A stretch of 64,000 bases of DNA from Molanna angustata (taxonomy: Eukaryota; Arthropoda; Insecta; Trichoptera; Molannidae): the NCBI GenBank assembly GCA_963576475.1, contig OY754970.1, positions 31,587,780 through 31,651,779 of the forward strand, given 5' to 3'. Positions 24,355 to 36,449 of the stretch are shown in pieces. The notes beneath the pieces are model-generated. The model had not been told where the DNA came from, searched no databases, and saw only the letters and a list, made by a program, of their open reading frames with translations. A program made the position numbers and the translations under genes. Every line of letters starts with the position of its first letter. The stretch's first letter is position 1.

Positions 24355-24975
24355 ATGAATTAAATATTGAATTTTCATTTTGAGTACTGCAAATAATAAT
24401 ATGTTGCTGAATAAATCAAACATTATGGAATATTCATTTTGAGTACCTACCCCAAATAAAAATGTGTTACTGAATTGATAAAAAATAATGGAATATTCAT
24501 TTAGAGTACCTGCCGTAAATAATAATGTGTTACTTAATTAATCAAAAATTATGGAATATTCATTTTGAGTACCTACACCAAATAATAATTTTGATGAATG
24601 TATGATAAATTATGGAATATTCATTTAGAGTACCGTAAATAATTGTGTTGTTGAATGAATCAAACATAATGGAATATTAATTTTGAGTACCCACCGCAAA
24701 ATAATAATGTGTTCCTGAATGAATCAAAAATTATGGAATATTCATTTGGAGTACCTACCGTAAATAATTTGGTGTTGCTGAATGAATCAAACATTATGGA
24801 ACATTCATTTTGAGTACCTACCACAAAATTATAATGTGATGTTGAATGAATCAAACATTATGGAATAGGTATTGACTTTAAATAGGTTCCAACCGCAAAA
24901 TAATATAGTGTGGCACTGTGGAATGAATCAAATATAATGGAATATTCATTTTGAGTACCTACCTACCACATAGAA
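24355..24975. repeat. Minisatellite, about 60-65 bp unit, about 10 copies
   Basis: The unit is organised around atggaatattcattttgagt, then acctacc, aataataatgtgttgctga, atgaatcaaa. Copies start near 24366, 24426, 24489, 24552, 24612, 24668, 24734, 24796, 24861 and 24938. Divergence between units suggests an old array. Confidence 0.9.
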
Positions 24976-25430
24976 ATAATGTGTTGTCAAATGGGTTAAA
25001 AATCGTATTCCTAAGAATTATAAGATAGGTAAATTTAGGACACAAGTAGGTACGAGAATCTCAGAAAGCTCACGACCAGGACCTGCCTTCCATTAGCGTG
25101 ATCATTATAATCTGATGTACTTCTCTACTTATGTACCTACCTACATATCTTATACCACGGTCATCACCCAACTAACCACTCTAATACATACTTTATAATA
25201 TATAGACCCAATCTTATATATTATGTGAATGAGTGTTATCTTTCGAATTCCCACACTTAATTATATTTTTTTTTTACTTTTATGGTTTGATGACTTTTCA
25301 TTATTGCTGGTGTGTCGGTATTTAAGCCTTATCTAATATATAGTTACCCACAAAAATAAAACAAGCCATCCCTGGCAATGTTGCTGGATAAGCTAACACA
25401 TTTTTTTAAACCGTGTGACATATTTGCAAC

Positions 25431-26005
25431 TGTGGCAGACCACATCTCGAAATTTCTTTCGAGCGCGCGCCTAGCGACGGCAAGTATATTTGTTTGTCGC
25501 TAGGCCGTGTTCATCGCCCGCAACGTCAAACAAGTGACAATACTCCTCAACTGGGTATGACACTTCAATGAAATAAGTCTAGAAAGTTCGAGGACATTGA
25601 ACTTCCTACCCTCAGCGCAGCACTATTAAAGGGAGTCTACACCTGTACACGTCGTCACTTCATTTCCGTCACTTCACGCCGCCGTTACGACCACGCGAAC
25701 ACTGGTCGTTTCTCGACCCCGCGATCACGATGGTACTTCACCATGCGAAGATTCGGACACTTCGAACATACCCGCTAACTCGCTCGTTATACCTACTCAT
25801 CGTGAGAAAGTTTCTTTGTAAGTTATTTTATCAATTGTAAATTTACCTTTGAGAAAACTATTAATTGTGATCAATATACTCATTGTAAATTTGGACCTAT
25901 TCTTTCTTCATCTCTCTAAACCACTGTCCTTGTGTTCTTATTTCAAATCATATCAAAATCATATCCACTTAATTGGGATATAGCAAACTCTCTTTATTGG
26001 TAAAC
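25431..26005 (+). mobile_element. Possible solo LTR
   Basis: It begins TGTGGCAGACCACA, is much GC-richer than its flanks in its first 370 bp, and has a TATA-like element (ctattaaaggg, 25623) followed by a stretch that could be a transcription start. No internal domain, 3' boundary or target duplication could be fixed. Confidence 0.35.
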
Positions 26006-26209
26006 TCTCTGATTACCACATATATTTAATAGTAACCCCTCTGGTTACTAACTACTTTTGATTGGTAACCCCTCTGGTTACCAATCAGCTAAACAACTAT
26101 AAAAAATCATTAAGTTTAACGTTGTTACGTCCACAGAGTGAAAGTTCATAATGAAATTATTACAAGTATGACAAGATTTATTCCACATTATAATGAGTTA
26201 TGACCATGA

Positions 26210-26602
26210 GCGCTTTCGATGATTACACCATCATCCTCAAGGGCGACAATTCAAACAGTTTGATGATGGTGTAACCATCGAAAGAGATCAAGTTCCCCTA
26301 TAACATTCCAATTGTCGCCTCTGAGGATGATGGTGTAACCATCGAATGAGCTCAAGTTCCCCTATAACATTCCAACTCAAGTTCCCCTATAACATTCCAA
26401 TTGTCGCCTCTGAGGATGATGGTGTAACCATCGAATGAGCTCAAGTTCCCCTATAACATTCCAACTCAAGTTCCCCTATAACATTCCAATTGTCGCCTCT
26501 GAGGATGATGGTGTAACCATCGAATGAGCTCAAGTTCCCCTATAACATTCCAACTCAAGTTCCCCTATAACATTCCAAATCAAGTTCCCCTATAACATTC
26601 CA
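26210..26602. repeat. Nested minisatellite with 89-bp and 25-bp periods
   Basis: An 89-bp unit containing ggatgatggtgtaaccatcg repeats at 26324, 26413 and 26502. Each holds one or two copies of the 25-bp block tcaagttcccctataacatt + ccaac. The left end (26210-26286) is an inverted repeat of the same block: cgatgattacaccatcatcc against gatgatggtgtaaccatcg. Confidence 0.92.
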
Positions 26603-26725
26603 ACTTCATCATTATTAAGATATTAATTTGAAAAAAATAATTATATTATTTTTTAAATTTATATAATTTAAGTGAAGTTTTTTTTTAATATTAACAAAAA
26701 ACCGTATTGCTATTACGTAGGTAGT

Positions 26726-27291
26726 AAAAACGAGTGGGTTGTGGCCAGCGCTTAACTCCTCACTAACAAGACATTCTATAAAGTATTCAAATTTTGTATG
26801 GATAATATTCAGCATTTTCATGAAACGAGATTGTTACATTATTTTTTATTTAAATATTTTATTGTGGAAACTTGATAAATCTTCAATGCCATTTTATGAA
26901 AGTGATGTGCCTTTTTACCAATTCGAAATTAAAATTCTCAAATCATAAGTTTCTTGAGCTTGGGGTCACTTTGAAATATTTGACAGTAAAATAAATTGAG
27001 AAGCACTATTCAGGTATCCTTCAAAATCTAATAGGGTCTAAGTGAGTATTAGATATAGAAATTTGCAAAATATGAATCAAGTACCTATTTTAGTCTATAA
27101 TCGATAAAGTAAAATGAATACGCCGTACATAGCACACAGCACATAGCACACTCACATACATTGTGATGAAACTTTCATAATACAATCTAAGCATGATACT
27201 TACTAGTTGATAATCTGCAATAAAAAAAAAATAAATATTGCGAAATCATAACCCCCACTATATCCCCTTTTGGGTTAGTGAGGAGTAAAAA
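26726..27291 (+). mobile_element. MITE of the CGAGTGGG family
   Basis: It starts aaaacgagtgggttgtggcc, then aactcctcactaacaag, and ends with a hairpin segment (ccccactatatcccctttt, then gggttagtgaggagt). ACTCCTCACTAAC near the left and GTTAGTGAGGAGT at the right are inverted. No coding frame in about 565 bp. Other members lie at 14269, 28660, 39989, 51195, 53001 and possibly 57528. Confidence 0.85.
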
Positions 27292-27939
27292 TATATTTCT
27301 TAATTTTATGACAAGATATGTACAGACTTATTCATTTACCACAAGAGTGTAGGGTAAAAAGGAACAATAAAGATATGTTATAATATATTAAACCGTGCGA
27401 AGTATGGTTGGTTGATCAAGTAAAAAAATATTTCATGTCCGAAACTGTTTGGTATCTCTTTTTGCGGTCTGTCAGCACCTTATTTATAGGGGATTAAGTG
27501 ATTTACGCCATAATATATGGCTCTTCCCATTTTTTTACCTCCATTAGCCAAAGGAAACAAAGATACACGAAAAAGGATTTGTTTAAAATGTTGCAACGCT
27601 CTGAGACCCGAAGGAAATAAAGTGTGCTTTAAATATATATTTATTTTTATTATTCGCCCTTCTGACATATAAACATCGTCAAATGTACGTGTCGACGACT
27701 GTAAAAAAAACACACTTGGACAAAAATGTATTAAACATAAAGATTCATTTGTTACATAAATATGTGTACCTACCAACAGTATAAACATTGATTTTTCCTG
27801 TCGTAAAAAATCAAGATGTTCACATTTAACATGGCTGTCCATTTACATCCATTGGCCATCCATTTCTTGGACGATCTCTTGTTCCATTCCTATCAGCCTT
27901 GTATATGTTCATCGTCAGTTGTTCTTCGTTCATTTTTCC
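27292..27939. other. Intronic stretch, nothing recognised
   Basis: AT-rich. A 120-codon open frame on the minus strand (27480-27842) carries no recognisable motif and I treat it as chance. Confidence 0.4.
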
Positions 27940-28280
27940 CAGGTGACTAAGGTCAAGAAGTTCTGTCATAGATATGGTGCCTTACTACAGGTTGATTCCC
28001 ATTAAGTCTATTTTATTATAGAGATCTTAGTCACACCTTGCTTTGACACAAATGCTTTACATTTGAAAAGATCCAAAGTCGATGACAGTCCACGAGTGTG
28101 AATCTTTTATTCACATTCGTCGATTGTTCTTTTTGTACATATGGTGCCGAAATTGCTAATCTAGAGGGCTCCATGAGCAACTTTTCGTGCCATGAATTTT
28201 CTTCTTGTCGCTCATTTAGCGTTCTGTGAAAGGGCCGTTTACAGTCCCCACATGCAGAGCGGGTGGTGGTGAGAATAGAG
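27940..28280 (+). pseudogene. R1/I-type LINE 3' end
   Basis: It matches the last codons and 3' UTR of the element at 21218-22018: ttctgtcatagatatggtgc, then cgagtgtgaatc, gctaatctagagggctccat, and the terminal gagcgggtggtggtg. Confidence 0.85.
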
Positions 28281-28659
28281 AAAGGTGACTAGAACATCTC
28301 ATCTTACATTATTTACCAAAAATGATGAAATGAAAAAATCACTATATTTTTCATTTTATTTAGTTTATATGGCATTCCACTCAATCAGGATGATTTCTGC
28401 CAATATTAAAATGTTATTAAGTTATTTTGAGACTTGAGGTTATTGCACTATAGATTGAATCCATTAAGGCGAAGAAATTTTGCTATGTGTAAATAAATAT
28501 GTAAGAAATTTAATGATAGAAGATGTGAAATACTGATTGGAATATTAAATGTGTAGTACAAATCATATTCAGTGTGGATTGGGCATTCAAATTATTTATT
28601 GATATTTTCCATTTACGTGTTCGTTGCATGATCAACACTTTCGGAGTGATTTTGAGGAT

Positions 28660-28982
28660 AATACCTTAGATTTTGAAGGACATCTGAATAGTGCTTCTCA
28701 ATTTTTTTAACTATCAAATATTTCAAAGTGACCCCAAACTCTAGAAACATAAAGTATTTTTATTTTCAAATTGGTAAAAAGGCACATCACTTTCATAAAT
28801 TAGCATTGAAGAATTTTCACGTTTTTATAATAAAATATTTAAATAAAAAATAATGTATCTAATTCATTCACGAAAATACTGAATATTTTCGATACAAAAT
28901 TTGAATAATTTATAGAATGACTGAGAGAATGACTTGTTAGTGAGGAGTTTAAGACTGGCCACAACGCCCAAGACCCACTTAT
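28660..28982 (-). mobile_element. Truncated MITE of the CGAGTGGG family
   Basis: It shares the block from atctgaatagtgcttctca to gtgaggagtttaagactggc and a degraded terminal cccactta with the other members. The hairpin end is missing. Confidence 0.75.
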
Positions 28983-29559
28983 TTTAGTATAAAGTTCATC
29001 TTTCAGCCGCTGTAAACAATTAGTTACATATTAGTTGATACAAGAATGTAAACAATTTTATCCTCTTTAAGTTTGTCTTAGACATTTTTGAAGTTCAATG
29101 AACTGTCGGTGAATTATTTTAAGTTAGTCAATTATTCACACCTTTTATCTAAGATGGCGGCGTGCGCTCTACTCCCCACCTCCCCAAGGTCGAAAACGTG
29201 GGTTTGTCATCAGAGTCTAAACCTAAGTAACATATTATGTGAAAATCATTACTACACCATCTTATACAAGGAAACCATCTACACCATCTTATTTAATATC
29301 GTTTATAGCTCCGTAAGATTGAAAAACGACTGAAACGATTGTAGGTACTAACTTACTAACTTTCGGTCATATTTACTCTTTGAAATTTGACTTTACCTAA
29401 TCCAAGGCTTGGCCAGTTTCGGAAATACAAAAAACTGGGTAAGAGTCAGTATTGCAAATACTTAGTACCTAAATAAAACCCTAAAGATATTTCAATTTGA
29501 TTAGATTTATAAAAAGAAGTAGAAGTTGTTAGATTTTTAGATTTCTAGTAGGTTAATTT

Positions 29560-29825
29560 TTTACAGAGATCATGGTCATAACCCTGATGTTTCTCATTTA
29601 AAAAGATCTGGAGTCAATAACAGTCCACGAGTGTGAATATTCCATTCACAATCGTCGATTTTTCTTTTTGCACTATGGTGCCGAAATTGCTAATCTAGAG
29701 GGCTCCATGAGCTACTTTTCGTGCTATGCATATTTTTCTTGTCGCTCACTTGGCGTTCTGTGAAGGGGACGTTTACAGTCCCCATATGCAGAGCGGGTGG
29801 TGGTGGTAGTAGCGAAAATGTAGAA
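29560..29825 (+). pseudogene. R1/I-type LINE 3' UTR
   Basis: It shares agagatcatggtcataaccc, gctaatctagagggctccat and the terminal gagcgggtggtggtg with the copies at 21218 and 27940. Only the non-coding tail is present. Confidence 0.8.
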
Positions 29826-29924
29826 AAAAAAAATTTAATGGAAACAATAATAATTGTCTTATTTAATTTCGTTTATTACTTTAAACACTCTCATGGACGA
29901 AGGTAATTTCCCGTCATTATTAAT

Positions 29925-30183
29925 TTCTTATTTGTTATTGCTTCTCGGGCAACAAACATGTACTATGTCAAATATTAATTTAACACGCACCCAATAACAT
30001 GTTGCCACTTTATGGAGACTTATGACACTGAAAACACAATTTAAAACTGTGTATCCACCGTTATTCGAGCCCAGGACCTTTGGCTAGGTGTCAGGTATTT
30101 TTTTAACATGTCTACGTAGGGGACGCCAGCTATTAGGAAGTTAAAAGAGTAAGAGTTCTAACCAACTAAGTCACGAAGGCCGA
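29925..30183 (-). repeat. tRNA-derived SINE (family A), disrupted
   Basis: Minus-strand body and tail as at 10666 (gttgcccgagaagc tail, gtctccataaag). The tRNA-like head is split by about 60 bp around 30099-30155 that is not part of other copies. Confidence 0.75.
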
Positions 30184-30859
30184 TATAATATATAGTATTG
30201 TTCTCTGACGTTCCCCTGACAGACGTTTCCTGATAAATATAAATGGATTTGTATAATGATACCGAATATTTATAAATTTATTTATTTAATACAATTTACG
30301 GATTACATATAGGTAAATATACAAATAAAACAATATTCACACCTTTTAGTATATAAGCAGAAAATTTCTGTCTATATTTATCAGTTGAAAAAGCCGAAAC
30401 TATCGTTCTGTAAAAAGGAAATAAATGTCTATGGAACATAAATAAGTATATTTGATTTTATAAAACAATAATTTTCTTATTTTCAATGCAATTTGTTCCA
30501 TAGAAATGCATTTGGCTTCTTCGCAGTACTGGTGAGGAGGCGGGGGGTGGGGGGGGGGTCTTGCGACCACAACACTGTAATTTGGAGAGCAGGCTGAAAA
30601 AGACGGAGATGATAATTGAATGTGCACGAATGTACCTCCCCTAATATAGACGTTAAGGAACATGACCGGAGATAATTTACTGTAAATAACAAGAAATAAT
30701 ATAAAATGCTCCTCCCTTGTAATTTTCTAATTCAAAACCCTCAACGACCACATAGGGGGGTCCACTAAAGAGACCGCCAAACACAACGAAAGGGCGCAGT
30801 ACAAAAGCATACCAACCTAATATAATATTTACTATTTTATAATTTGTTGACTAAGTTTC
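30184..30859. other. Intronic stretch with a G-rich tract
   Basis: 30535-30560 is a G-rich run (plus strand) that could form a quadruplex. Nothing else recognised. Confidence 0.4.
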
Positions 30860-31020
30860 GTTTGACGATCGACAATTATTGATAGAACTCCATTGTATGT
30901 AGATATATTACAAATATAAAAAAAAACTTGGTATTAGTTCTATTGAAATTTATTTGATTATCGACGTGTTTCGTGCAATGCACATCGTCAGAATAATTTC
31001 ATTGACTTTATTCCATTAAC
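30860..31020 (-). mobile_element. Penelope-like 3' end with hammerhead-like fold
   Basis: On the minus strand, 30997-30957 gives stem I ATTATT/GATAAT, core CTGACGA, stem II GTGC-att-GCAC, GAAA, a short stem III AC/GT and C before the second stem I strand. Further downstream it shares agttcta and caatggagttc blocks with 18385-18540. Penelope-like retroelements are known to carry hammerhead motifs; assignment to them is inference. Confidence 0.5.
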
Positions 31021-31032
31021 AGATTTAGATAC

Positions 31033-31107
31033 CTAGGTTGATATAGCAGAGAGGTTAGCTGGTTTATTAATTCAGTGGATACGGGTTCGAAACCGACCTC
31101 GACCAAT
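31033..31107 (+). repeat. tRNA-Thr-like SINE (family B), diverged
   Basis: GTTGATATAGCAGAGAGGTT and GGGTTCGAAACCGACC, ending tcgacc, align with the heads at 17372 and 62440. The anticodon region is eroded. Confidence 0.55.
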
Positions 31108-31559
31108 TTTTTGACCTTTCGTTTACTCACATACATACATAGTTCAAGCATAATTTTCTTAGTCTAAGGAATGTGTGACAATTTTTATGTTCCTGAACAG
31201 TATTTTCATCTCATACAACTATTTTATATAATATAATATTTAAATTTATCAAAAAATAACAGTAGAACTTTGACCAATTAGCCAATTGAAAATTTACAGT
31301 AGAAATTTTAACAATTTACAAATTGGAAATTTACCAGTAGCCCACTGAAAATCTGTAGTACCTACGTAAGTAAAATTCATACATATACGTCTCACAAATG
31401 GATAAAAGTGTAAAATTAAAAAAAAAGTTACACACTTGAATATTAAATAAGATTCATAATATCATTGAACTGATTTTAAAAATTTAAGTTTTTAATTTTT
31501 TTAAATTTTTCCATTATAAATAAAACCTTAACAACCAATCAGATTAAATTAGCCAATTT

Positions 31560-31745
31560 TACTCTTCACTACTATTCTATTAATTGAAGTCGTATTTCTA
31601 GAAGGTTCTGGAACGAAAATGTGTCCAAAATGGCAGATTCGAGAATCGCTCAAGTGGCCGGAAAGGATTAAATTAATGTTCCCAGCAGACTTCCAGAACG
31701 ATCCCCCAAGAGATGGAAGGACAGCCGACAAACCACGTCACAGGA
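31560..31745 (+). pseudogene. LINE tail scrap
   Basis: In broken frames it gives MADSRIAQVA and RLPERSPKRWKDSRQTTSQE, which parallel the tail at 12236-12412. Confidence 0.55.
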
Positions 31746-32534
31746 GGAAAGTTTTGAAATAGACCGTTTACTATAAAACCTAATTTACTTGCTTTAAAAC
31801 CTATGTTTCACGATGATTAGGTTACTCGGATGAGTATAACCTATGGCAATTAACCAGTATTTTCAATAGATTGTACACAAATTGAATAAATAAATAAAAT
31901 GTGGCTTGTATCGCTTCTCTCTTGAACCTCCTTATAACGTGTCATTATACTTCATCATAACCAAACCAGCGTGAATCCACGGTCCATTCTTTTAGGTACC
32001 AACCCCACTTAGATATATCTACATACCTACAAGCCCACAGCATCAATCCACTAAGATGCATTTTGTTCAAAATTTATAAAAATGCGCTAACCTTTATATG
32101 TTACAAGTCTTGAAGGGTTATTAATTTATGTATCCCTTTTTCCTAATAGGACTTTGACGAAACGGGTATATGTAGTAAAGCTAGCAGGGTTTGGACCGCC
32201 CAAATATTACTAAGCCTTCGAGACATCGTTTGTTTGTTTCAAAATTAATAAACTTGTTATTACCTTGTTAGGAGCCCATAAAAGAACAAGAAACCAAAAA
32301 CAAACACAATTAATATAGGTACCTACCTACGTGACTGCACATATACAGATATACAGAGTGATTGTAAGATTATAGAAAGGTTTTTAATTTTTATAATTCG
32401 GTTATCTAATGAAATAGCCAAGTGACATGATAATTTCAGAAGATATAACAGCGGCCACATTATAACTATCCTTGTAGGTATATTCAACAATAGTCTTACG
32501 TTATATTATTGATAATTTCACTAAATATATATGA
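31746..32534. other. Intronic stretch, nothing recognised
   Basis: AT-rich with no matched repeat. Confidence 0.4.
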
Positions 32535-32690
32535 CATGAGGAACAGATCCCATTGGTCAGGATATAATTCTGAATAACCATATAAAGCTACCCAACTTGT
32601 ATAATGATTTGCCAGAATGTGTGAAGGAGGCATCTGGTCTTACCGCTTTTCGTCGCCTAAGTATTGAATACATAAAGTAAAAGTTCTTTT
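32535..32690 (+). pseudogene. Jockey/L1-type LINE C-terminal scrap
   Basis: The frame covering 32590-32670 reads VYNDLPECVKEASGLTAFRR, the W/YN.LP...R....F...L tail of a non-LTR ORF2. Confidence 0.6.
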
Positions 32691-32854
32691 CCTTTGTTTT
32701 TTGTGTAAATTGAAATATTTTCTTGTTTTTTGACGCTTTTATATAATTCATATTGTGTAAATTTGTTTTTTTTTTCAACTTATTAATATTCTTTTTGTTT
32801 ATACCAGGTGTAATAAAAAGAATTTACTTTTTTACATCTAAATAAAATATACAT

Positions 32855-33600
32855 ACAAAGTGTCGCACTTTAAATACCTTGGATCCATACTGAAGACAGA
32901 TGCCCAGGTGGACGAGAATGTCAACCACCTCGTCAATATGGAGTGGCTGAAGTTGTGATCTCTCTTTAGCATACTATGCGACAAAAGAATGCCTATTCAA
33001 ACTAACAAACAAACAGTCGTAAGACCTATAATGCTGTATGGATCAGAGTGCTGGATAACAAAAAAAACACGCACAACAACTGCAGATAACTCGAATGAAG
33101 TCTCGAAACGTCCACAGGAAAACCCAAAATAATCCTATACAAGACAATTATTAGGACTGTGGTTGCATAAGGGTGCGAGACGTTGACACTTACAAAAAAA
33201 ATCCGCTTAAGCTTTGCATATATTTGAGAGGAACGTTCTCCGCCGCATATGTGGTTCAGTAAAAGATGGGGAAAAGTGGCGTATAAGGCGAAACGATGAA
33301 CTGTACATAATATATGAATCACCTAGTATCTTCACACATATAAGACTATCGAGATTGAGATGGGCTGGACAAGTTCAGAGAATGCTAAATATGCGAATTC
33401 CTAAGAGAATTATGACTGGCCATCCAGGATGAAAATAGGAAGACCCCGGTTGCGATGGGAGGACGAGGTGAGGAGGGATGTAGCGCAGCTCTTAAATATT
33501 TCAAACTGGAGGACGGCAGCTGAGGACAGACGGGGTTGAAGGCAAAAGTTGAAGGAGCCCAATGCTCGACTTGGGCTGTAGCACTATCGAAGAAGAAGGA
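32855..33600 (+). pseudogene. RTE-like LINE, RT C-terminal half, decayed
   Basis: It contains FKYLGSILKTDAQVDENVNH, then RPIMLYGSECWI, then ERNVLRRICGSV, then LRWAGQVQRM, then GRPRLRWEDEVRRDV, in order but across several frames. It ends just before the VWC2 exon of cv-2 (33643). Confidence 0.8.
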
Positions 33601-33642
33601 AGATATTGCCATTTGGCTATAAACAAATAAAATATTACTAAC

Positions 33643-33819
33643 CTAGACATGACGGACAACAATGTCCAGGTGGGGGTGGTTTAGGATGAATGCATGGTGT
33701 ATAGCAGTGTACTGTAGATTCTGTGACAACACCGGCTTCACATCTTAATACCCTGCAAGGATCTCCTGGTTCACTCCATTCCGTGTTGCTGTTGTGATAG
33801 ACACCTTTGTATAAACATC
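33643..33819 (-). CDS. cv-2: cv-2 exon: VWC2
   Basis: A 177-nt exon encoding a complete VWC domain that begins (G)CLYKGVYHN, contains EAGVVTESTVHCYTPC, and ends GHCCPSCL. Acceptor tactttccag|GATGTT; donor CTAG|GTTAGT. The exon enters and leaves in phase 1, so it could be skipped or duplicated without a frameshift, as is typical of VWC module exons. The GVVTES segment followed by C...C is highly characteristic of the second VWC of BMPER/Cv-2, so this exon gives the best family assignment. Joined to the previous exon it reads CIKCK-G-CLYKG. It is followed by a 25.8 kb intron. Confidence 0.92.
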
Positions 33820-34189
33820 CTGGAAAGTAAACATTGTGTAAAATATCCTGTTTAACGTGAAAAGCTAAATAATAATAAAATAAATCATTATTTTTGACAC
33901 CCTTCTCTTTGATGTCACTTGTATCCGCTGTAGCGGAATTGCTTATAGAAGCCGAAAAGCTCGGCTTGCCTATGAATATTATGTTAAGAAATTCAAGACC
34001 TAATATTTTTTTCAGTTTTATTGAAACCATACTACAAGATTAAAAATTGAACCGTATGTAGATACGATGCTTGACAGGGCCACACATGTAAATATTGTTT
34101 TGGCATGTGATTTTAAAATATTTTCATGGCCACTCGAATGAACAACGATGCTAAAAAAAAACAATTAATTTTCGACATTTCCCAATTTT

Positions 34190-34310
34190 CTTTCAGGGTT
34201 TGCCTAGTCCGAAGGTTCTAGGCACGCCCCTGTGTCCAGCTCACCCTCCTTCTCTTTCGGTATCTCGCGCATTACAGTCTTTGGCACCCTTTCTGGATTC
34301 ATCCTCTCAA
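34190..34310 (-). pseudogene. Possible decayed LINE scrap
   Basis: On the minus strand the codons around 34300 to 34230 look like a degraded LINE tail (ERMNPER-like, then a hydrophilic stretch). Too short to be firm. Confidence 0.3.
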
Positions 34311-34974
34311 CATGATCACATGTTTAACAGTATGTTATTAAAAAAAATACCATTAGTATTTTTTTAACATTTCTCTAGTGAATGTTCGTCTAACAATTTT
34401 AAAATTCAGCATAAATTACTCCGTAACTATATGTCGTAGTTAAATAAATATTTTATGTACCTACTTAAAGAGTGCATAAAATCATGAATGTTCGTGATAG
34501 TTTATTTCATTTCAAGTCAGGTATGTTCTTAAAATGCAAAAATCAACAAAGTTTGGATTTCCGATAATTTAAATCATGTATAAACCGTTTTTAAAGCACG
34601 CAATAGTTACCCTAACTAACACATATCGTCGTGGTCTATTATGCTGTTTTATATGTCACGTTTTCAGTCACTAGATTTAGCATTTTATGTCATCTTAATT
34701 CTATCTTCTTATCCAATCCTTCTCCACTCCTCCGCTCCCCACTCCTCATTATGTTACTTAAACAAATTACCTTATATACTCCCCGGTACTTACTATCCAC
34801 TTTTTATATTAACATGTTAGTTCCATACCATACCTACCCTACACACTATTAACTTCAACAAATAAGTTCCCCATTTTCCTACTTTTCTATCCTACTCCCT
34901 TCCTCAAATTCTTTTTGTTAATATAATAATGATAATATTTGTAAACTTAATTGATTCACACGTCATATTATGAA

Positions 34975-35212
34975 TCTTTATTTATTTAATATTACTTCTC
35001 GGGCAACTAACAGGTACTATGTCAAATATTAATTTAACACGCACCCAATAACAATTTGCCACATTCTCGAGACTTACGATATTAATCGTCAATGAGACTT
35101 ACGATATTAATCGTCTCACAGATCCAGACTAAAAACACAATTATAAACCACCGAGAATCGACCTTTGGATCAGCAGTCAGATTCTCAACCAACTGGACCA
35201 TGAAGGCCGACA
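34975..35212 (-). repeat. tRNA-derived SINE (family A)
   Basis: Same tail and body as at 10666 (cttctcgggcaactaacagg on the plus strand). The head is degraded, and a duplicated gagacttacgatattaatcg block occurs at about 35069 and 35093. Confidence 0.8.
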
Positions 35213-35274
35213 ATGTTATTAGTAAAATAAGTTAATTTAAATGTCTGTTTACACAATAAATTAAAAAATTAAAT

Positions 35275-35400
35275 AAATGGCTACAATGTGGGGTCACCAG
35301 CGACAGGTGTACGGGCGTGAATTATTTTATAAAAGGGAGCACAACACATGCGTGTATACCCACACACCATTCTCGTCTCACCTAAAAAGACACTACATTA
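35275..35400 (+). repeat. Dispersed repeat shared with 18945
   Basis: acaatgtggggtcaccagcg followed by acaggt matches 18945-18980. Function unknown. Confidence 0.4.
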
Positions 35401-35666
35401 AGAATAGGTGGTGAACCTCATTGCTGAACTATGTGAGATGTTATTGTAACAGGACCTGTTGTATTTTCGATTACCTGGCTCTTACGGGACACTCGAAAAC
35501 AATTATAAAAAAAGAGTGGAAGCACTATTCCAAGCCGGTGCCTACTTATATATTAATCTTAATTGACTATTCACGTCGCTTTGTTTGGTTAGAAGTATAA
35601 GGTACTTAATGGCGATAAACCAAACTATGAATATTTATTAAGTAATAAATAAAATTTATTTCATAC

Positions 35667-35760
35667 CTTTACATTTGATGCAGCATCCTTCTCGGGGCAT
35701 CTGCATGTAACAATTCTTAACATCGGGGCACTGTTCTTGGGCACATTCGACAAACCCATT
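35667..35760 (-). CDS. cv-2: cv-2 exon: second half of VWC1 (first exon seen)
   Basis: This internal exon encodes 31 residues starting NGFVECAQEQCPDVKNCYMQ and ending CCIKCK. It is the back half of a von Willebrand type C domain, with the C..C and CC..C cysteine spacing. The acceptor is gtttcag|AATGGG and the donor AAAG|GTATGA. It starts in phase 0 and ends with one spare base (G), which matches the next exon. Cv-2/BMPER is a secreted, matrix-associated protein that binds BMP ligands through its VWC domains and can either promote or inhibit signalling. Position and sequence fit the VWC1 second half, because the next exon reads directly into VWC2. The exon(s) with the signal peptide and the first VWC1 cysteines were not found, so the gene is 5'-incomplete here. 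Confidence 0.87.
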
Positions 35761-36420
35761 CTGAAACAACGTAAAAACAAAATCAATGATTTTTTTTAAT
35801 GATTGCGAAAAATAATAATTTACTAAATGATATTAATAACCAAATATGCAAAAATACGAAGTAAATTGAATTAATAAATACCTACGAAGTAAATTAATAA
35901 GTGAATTGGATATCAAGAAATAATTTAAAATAAATATTAAATTACTGTGGTTTAAAAAAAAGGAACGTGTGACAGGCAGAATTCTTCATGGGAAAGTATG
36001 GCTTAACCGAGCGAATGTTATTTTGAAAGAAGACATAGGTTTAAAGTAGGTATGTACTTGGTCATCATCAATGAGACCTTGTATAAGTGTAGTTATATAA
36101 AAAGATAATCATCTGCTTCGAAGGACTGGACCCATTAGAGAATCAGTATAACAAAATCACTGTATGTATTTATGATTTATCACTTTGTATGCACAATCAA
36201 AAAAATGTTTACAAAATGTAACACACAGAAAACATTTTTGTTTTGTAACGCATTCAAGTACACCAACAAACATGCTAAGTATTGTGATATTTTTGGTAGG
36301 TCTAATAGATGTATATTGTATATATTATGTAAGTTTGTGTGTATATGTGTATATATATGTTTCTGTAACTATGTATAATATACACTTTCTGCCAAAATTT
36401 GTTAAATAATTACAAATAAT
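35761..36420. other. Upstream of first seen cv-2 exon, nothing recognised
   Basis: If cv-2 continues upstream, this is intron. No splice-bounded, cysteine-rich open segment was found here. Confidence 0.4.
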
Positions 36421-36449
36421 TGTATAAAAGAGCATATGCGTTATTTGTA

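Larger units (their letters stand above)
33820..35666 (-). other. cv-2 intron (1.85 kb)
   Basis: Intron between the VWC1 and VWC2 exons with GT..AG ends. It contains a possible decayed LINE scrap near 34190-34310, a SINE at 34975-35212 and a short dispersed repeat at 35275-35400. No extra exon is seen. Confidence 0.8.

Noticed and set aside
27480..27842. 120-codon minus-strand frame as a host gene
   Set aside because: No domain, no splice context and no codon bias; treated as chance.
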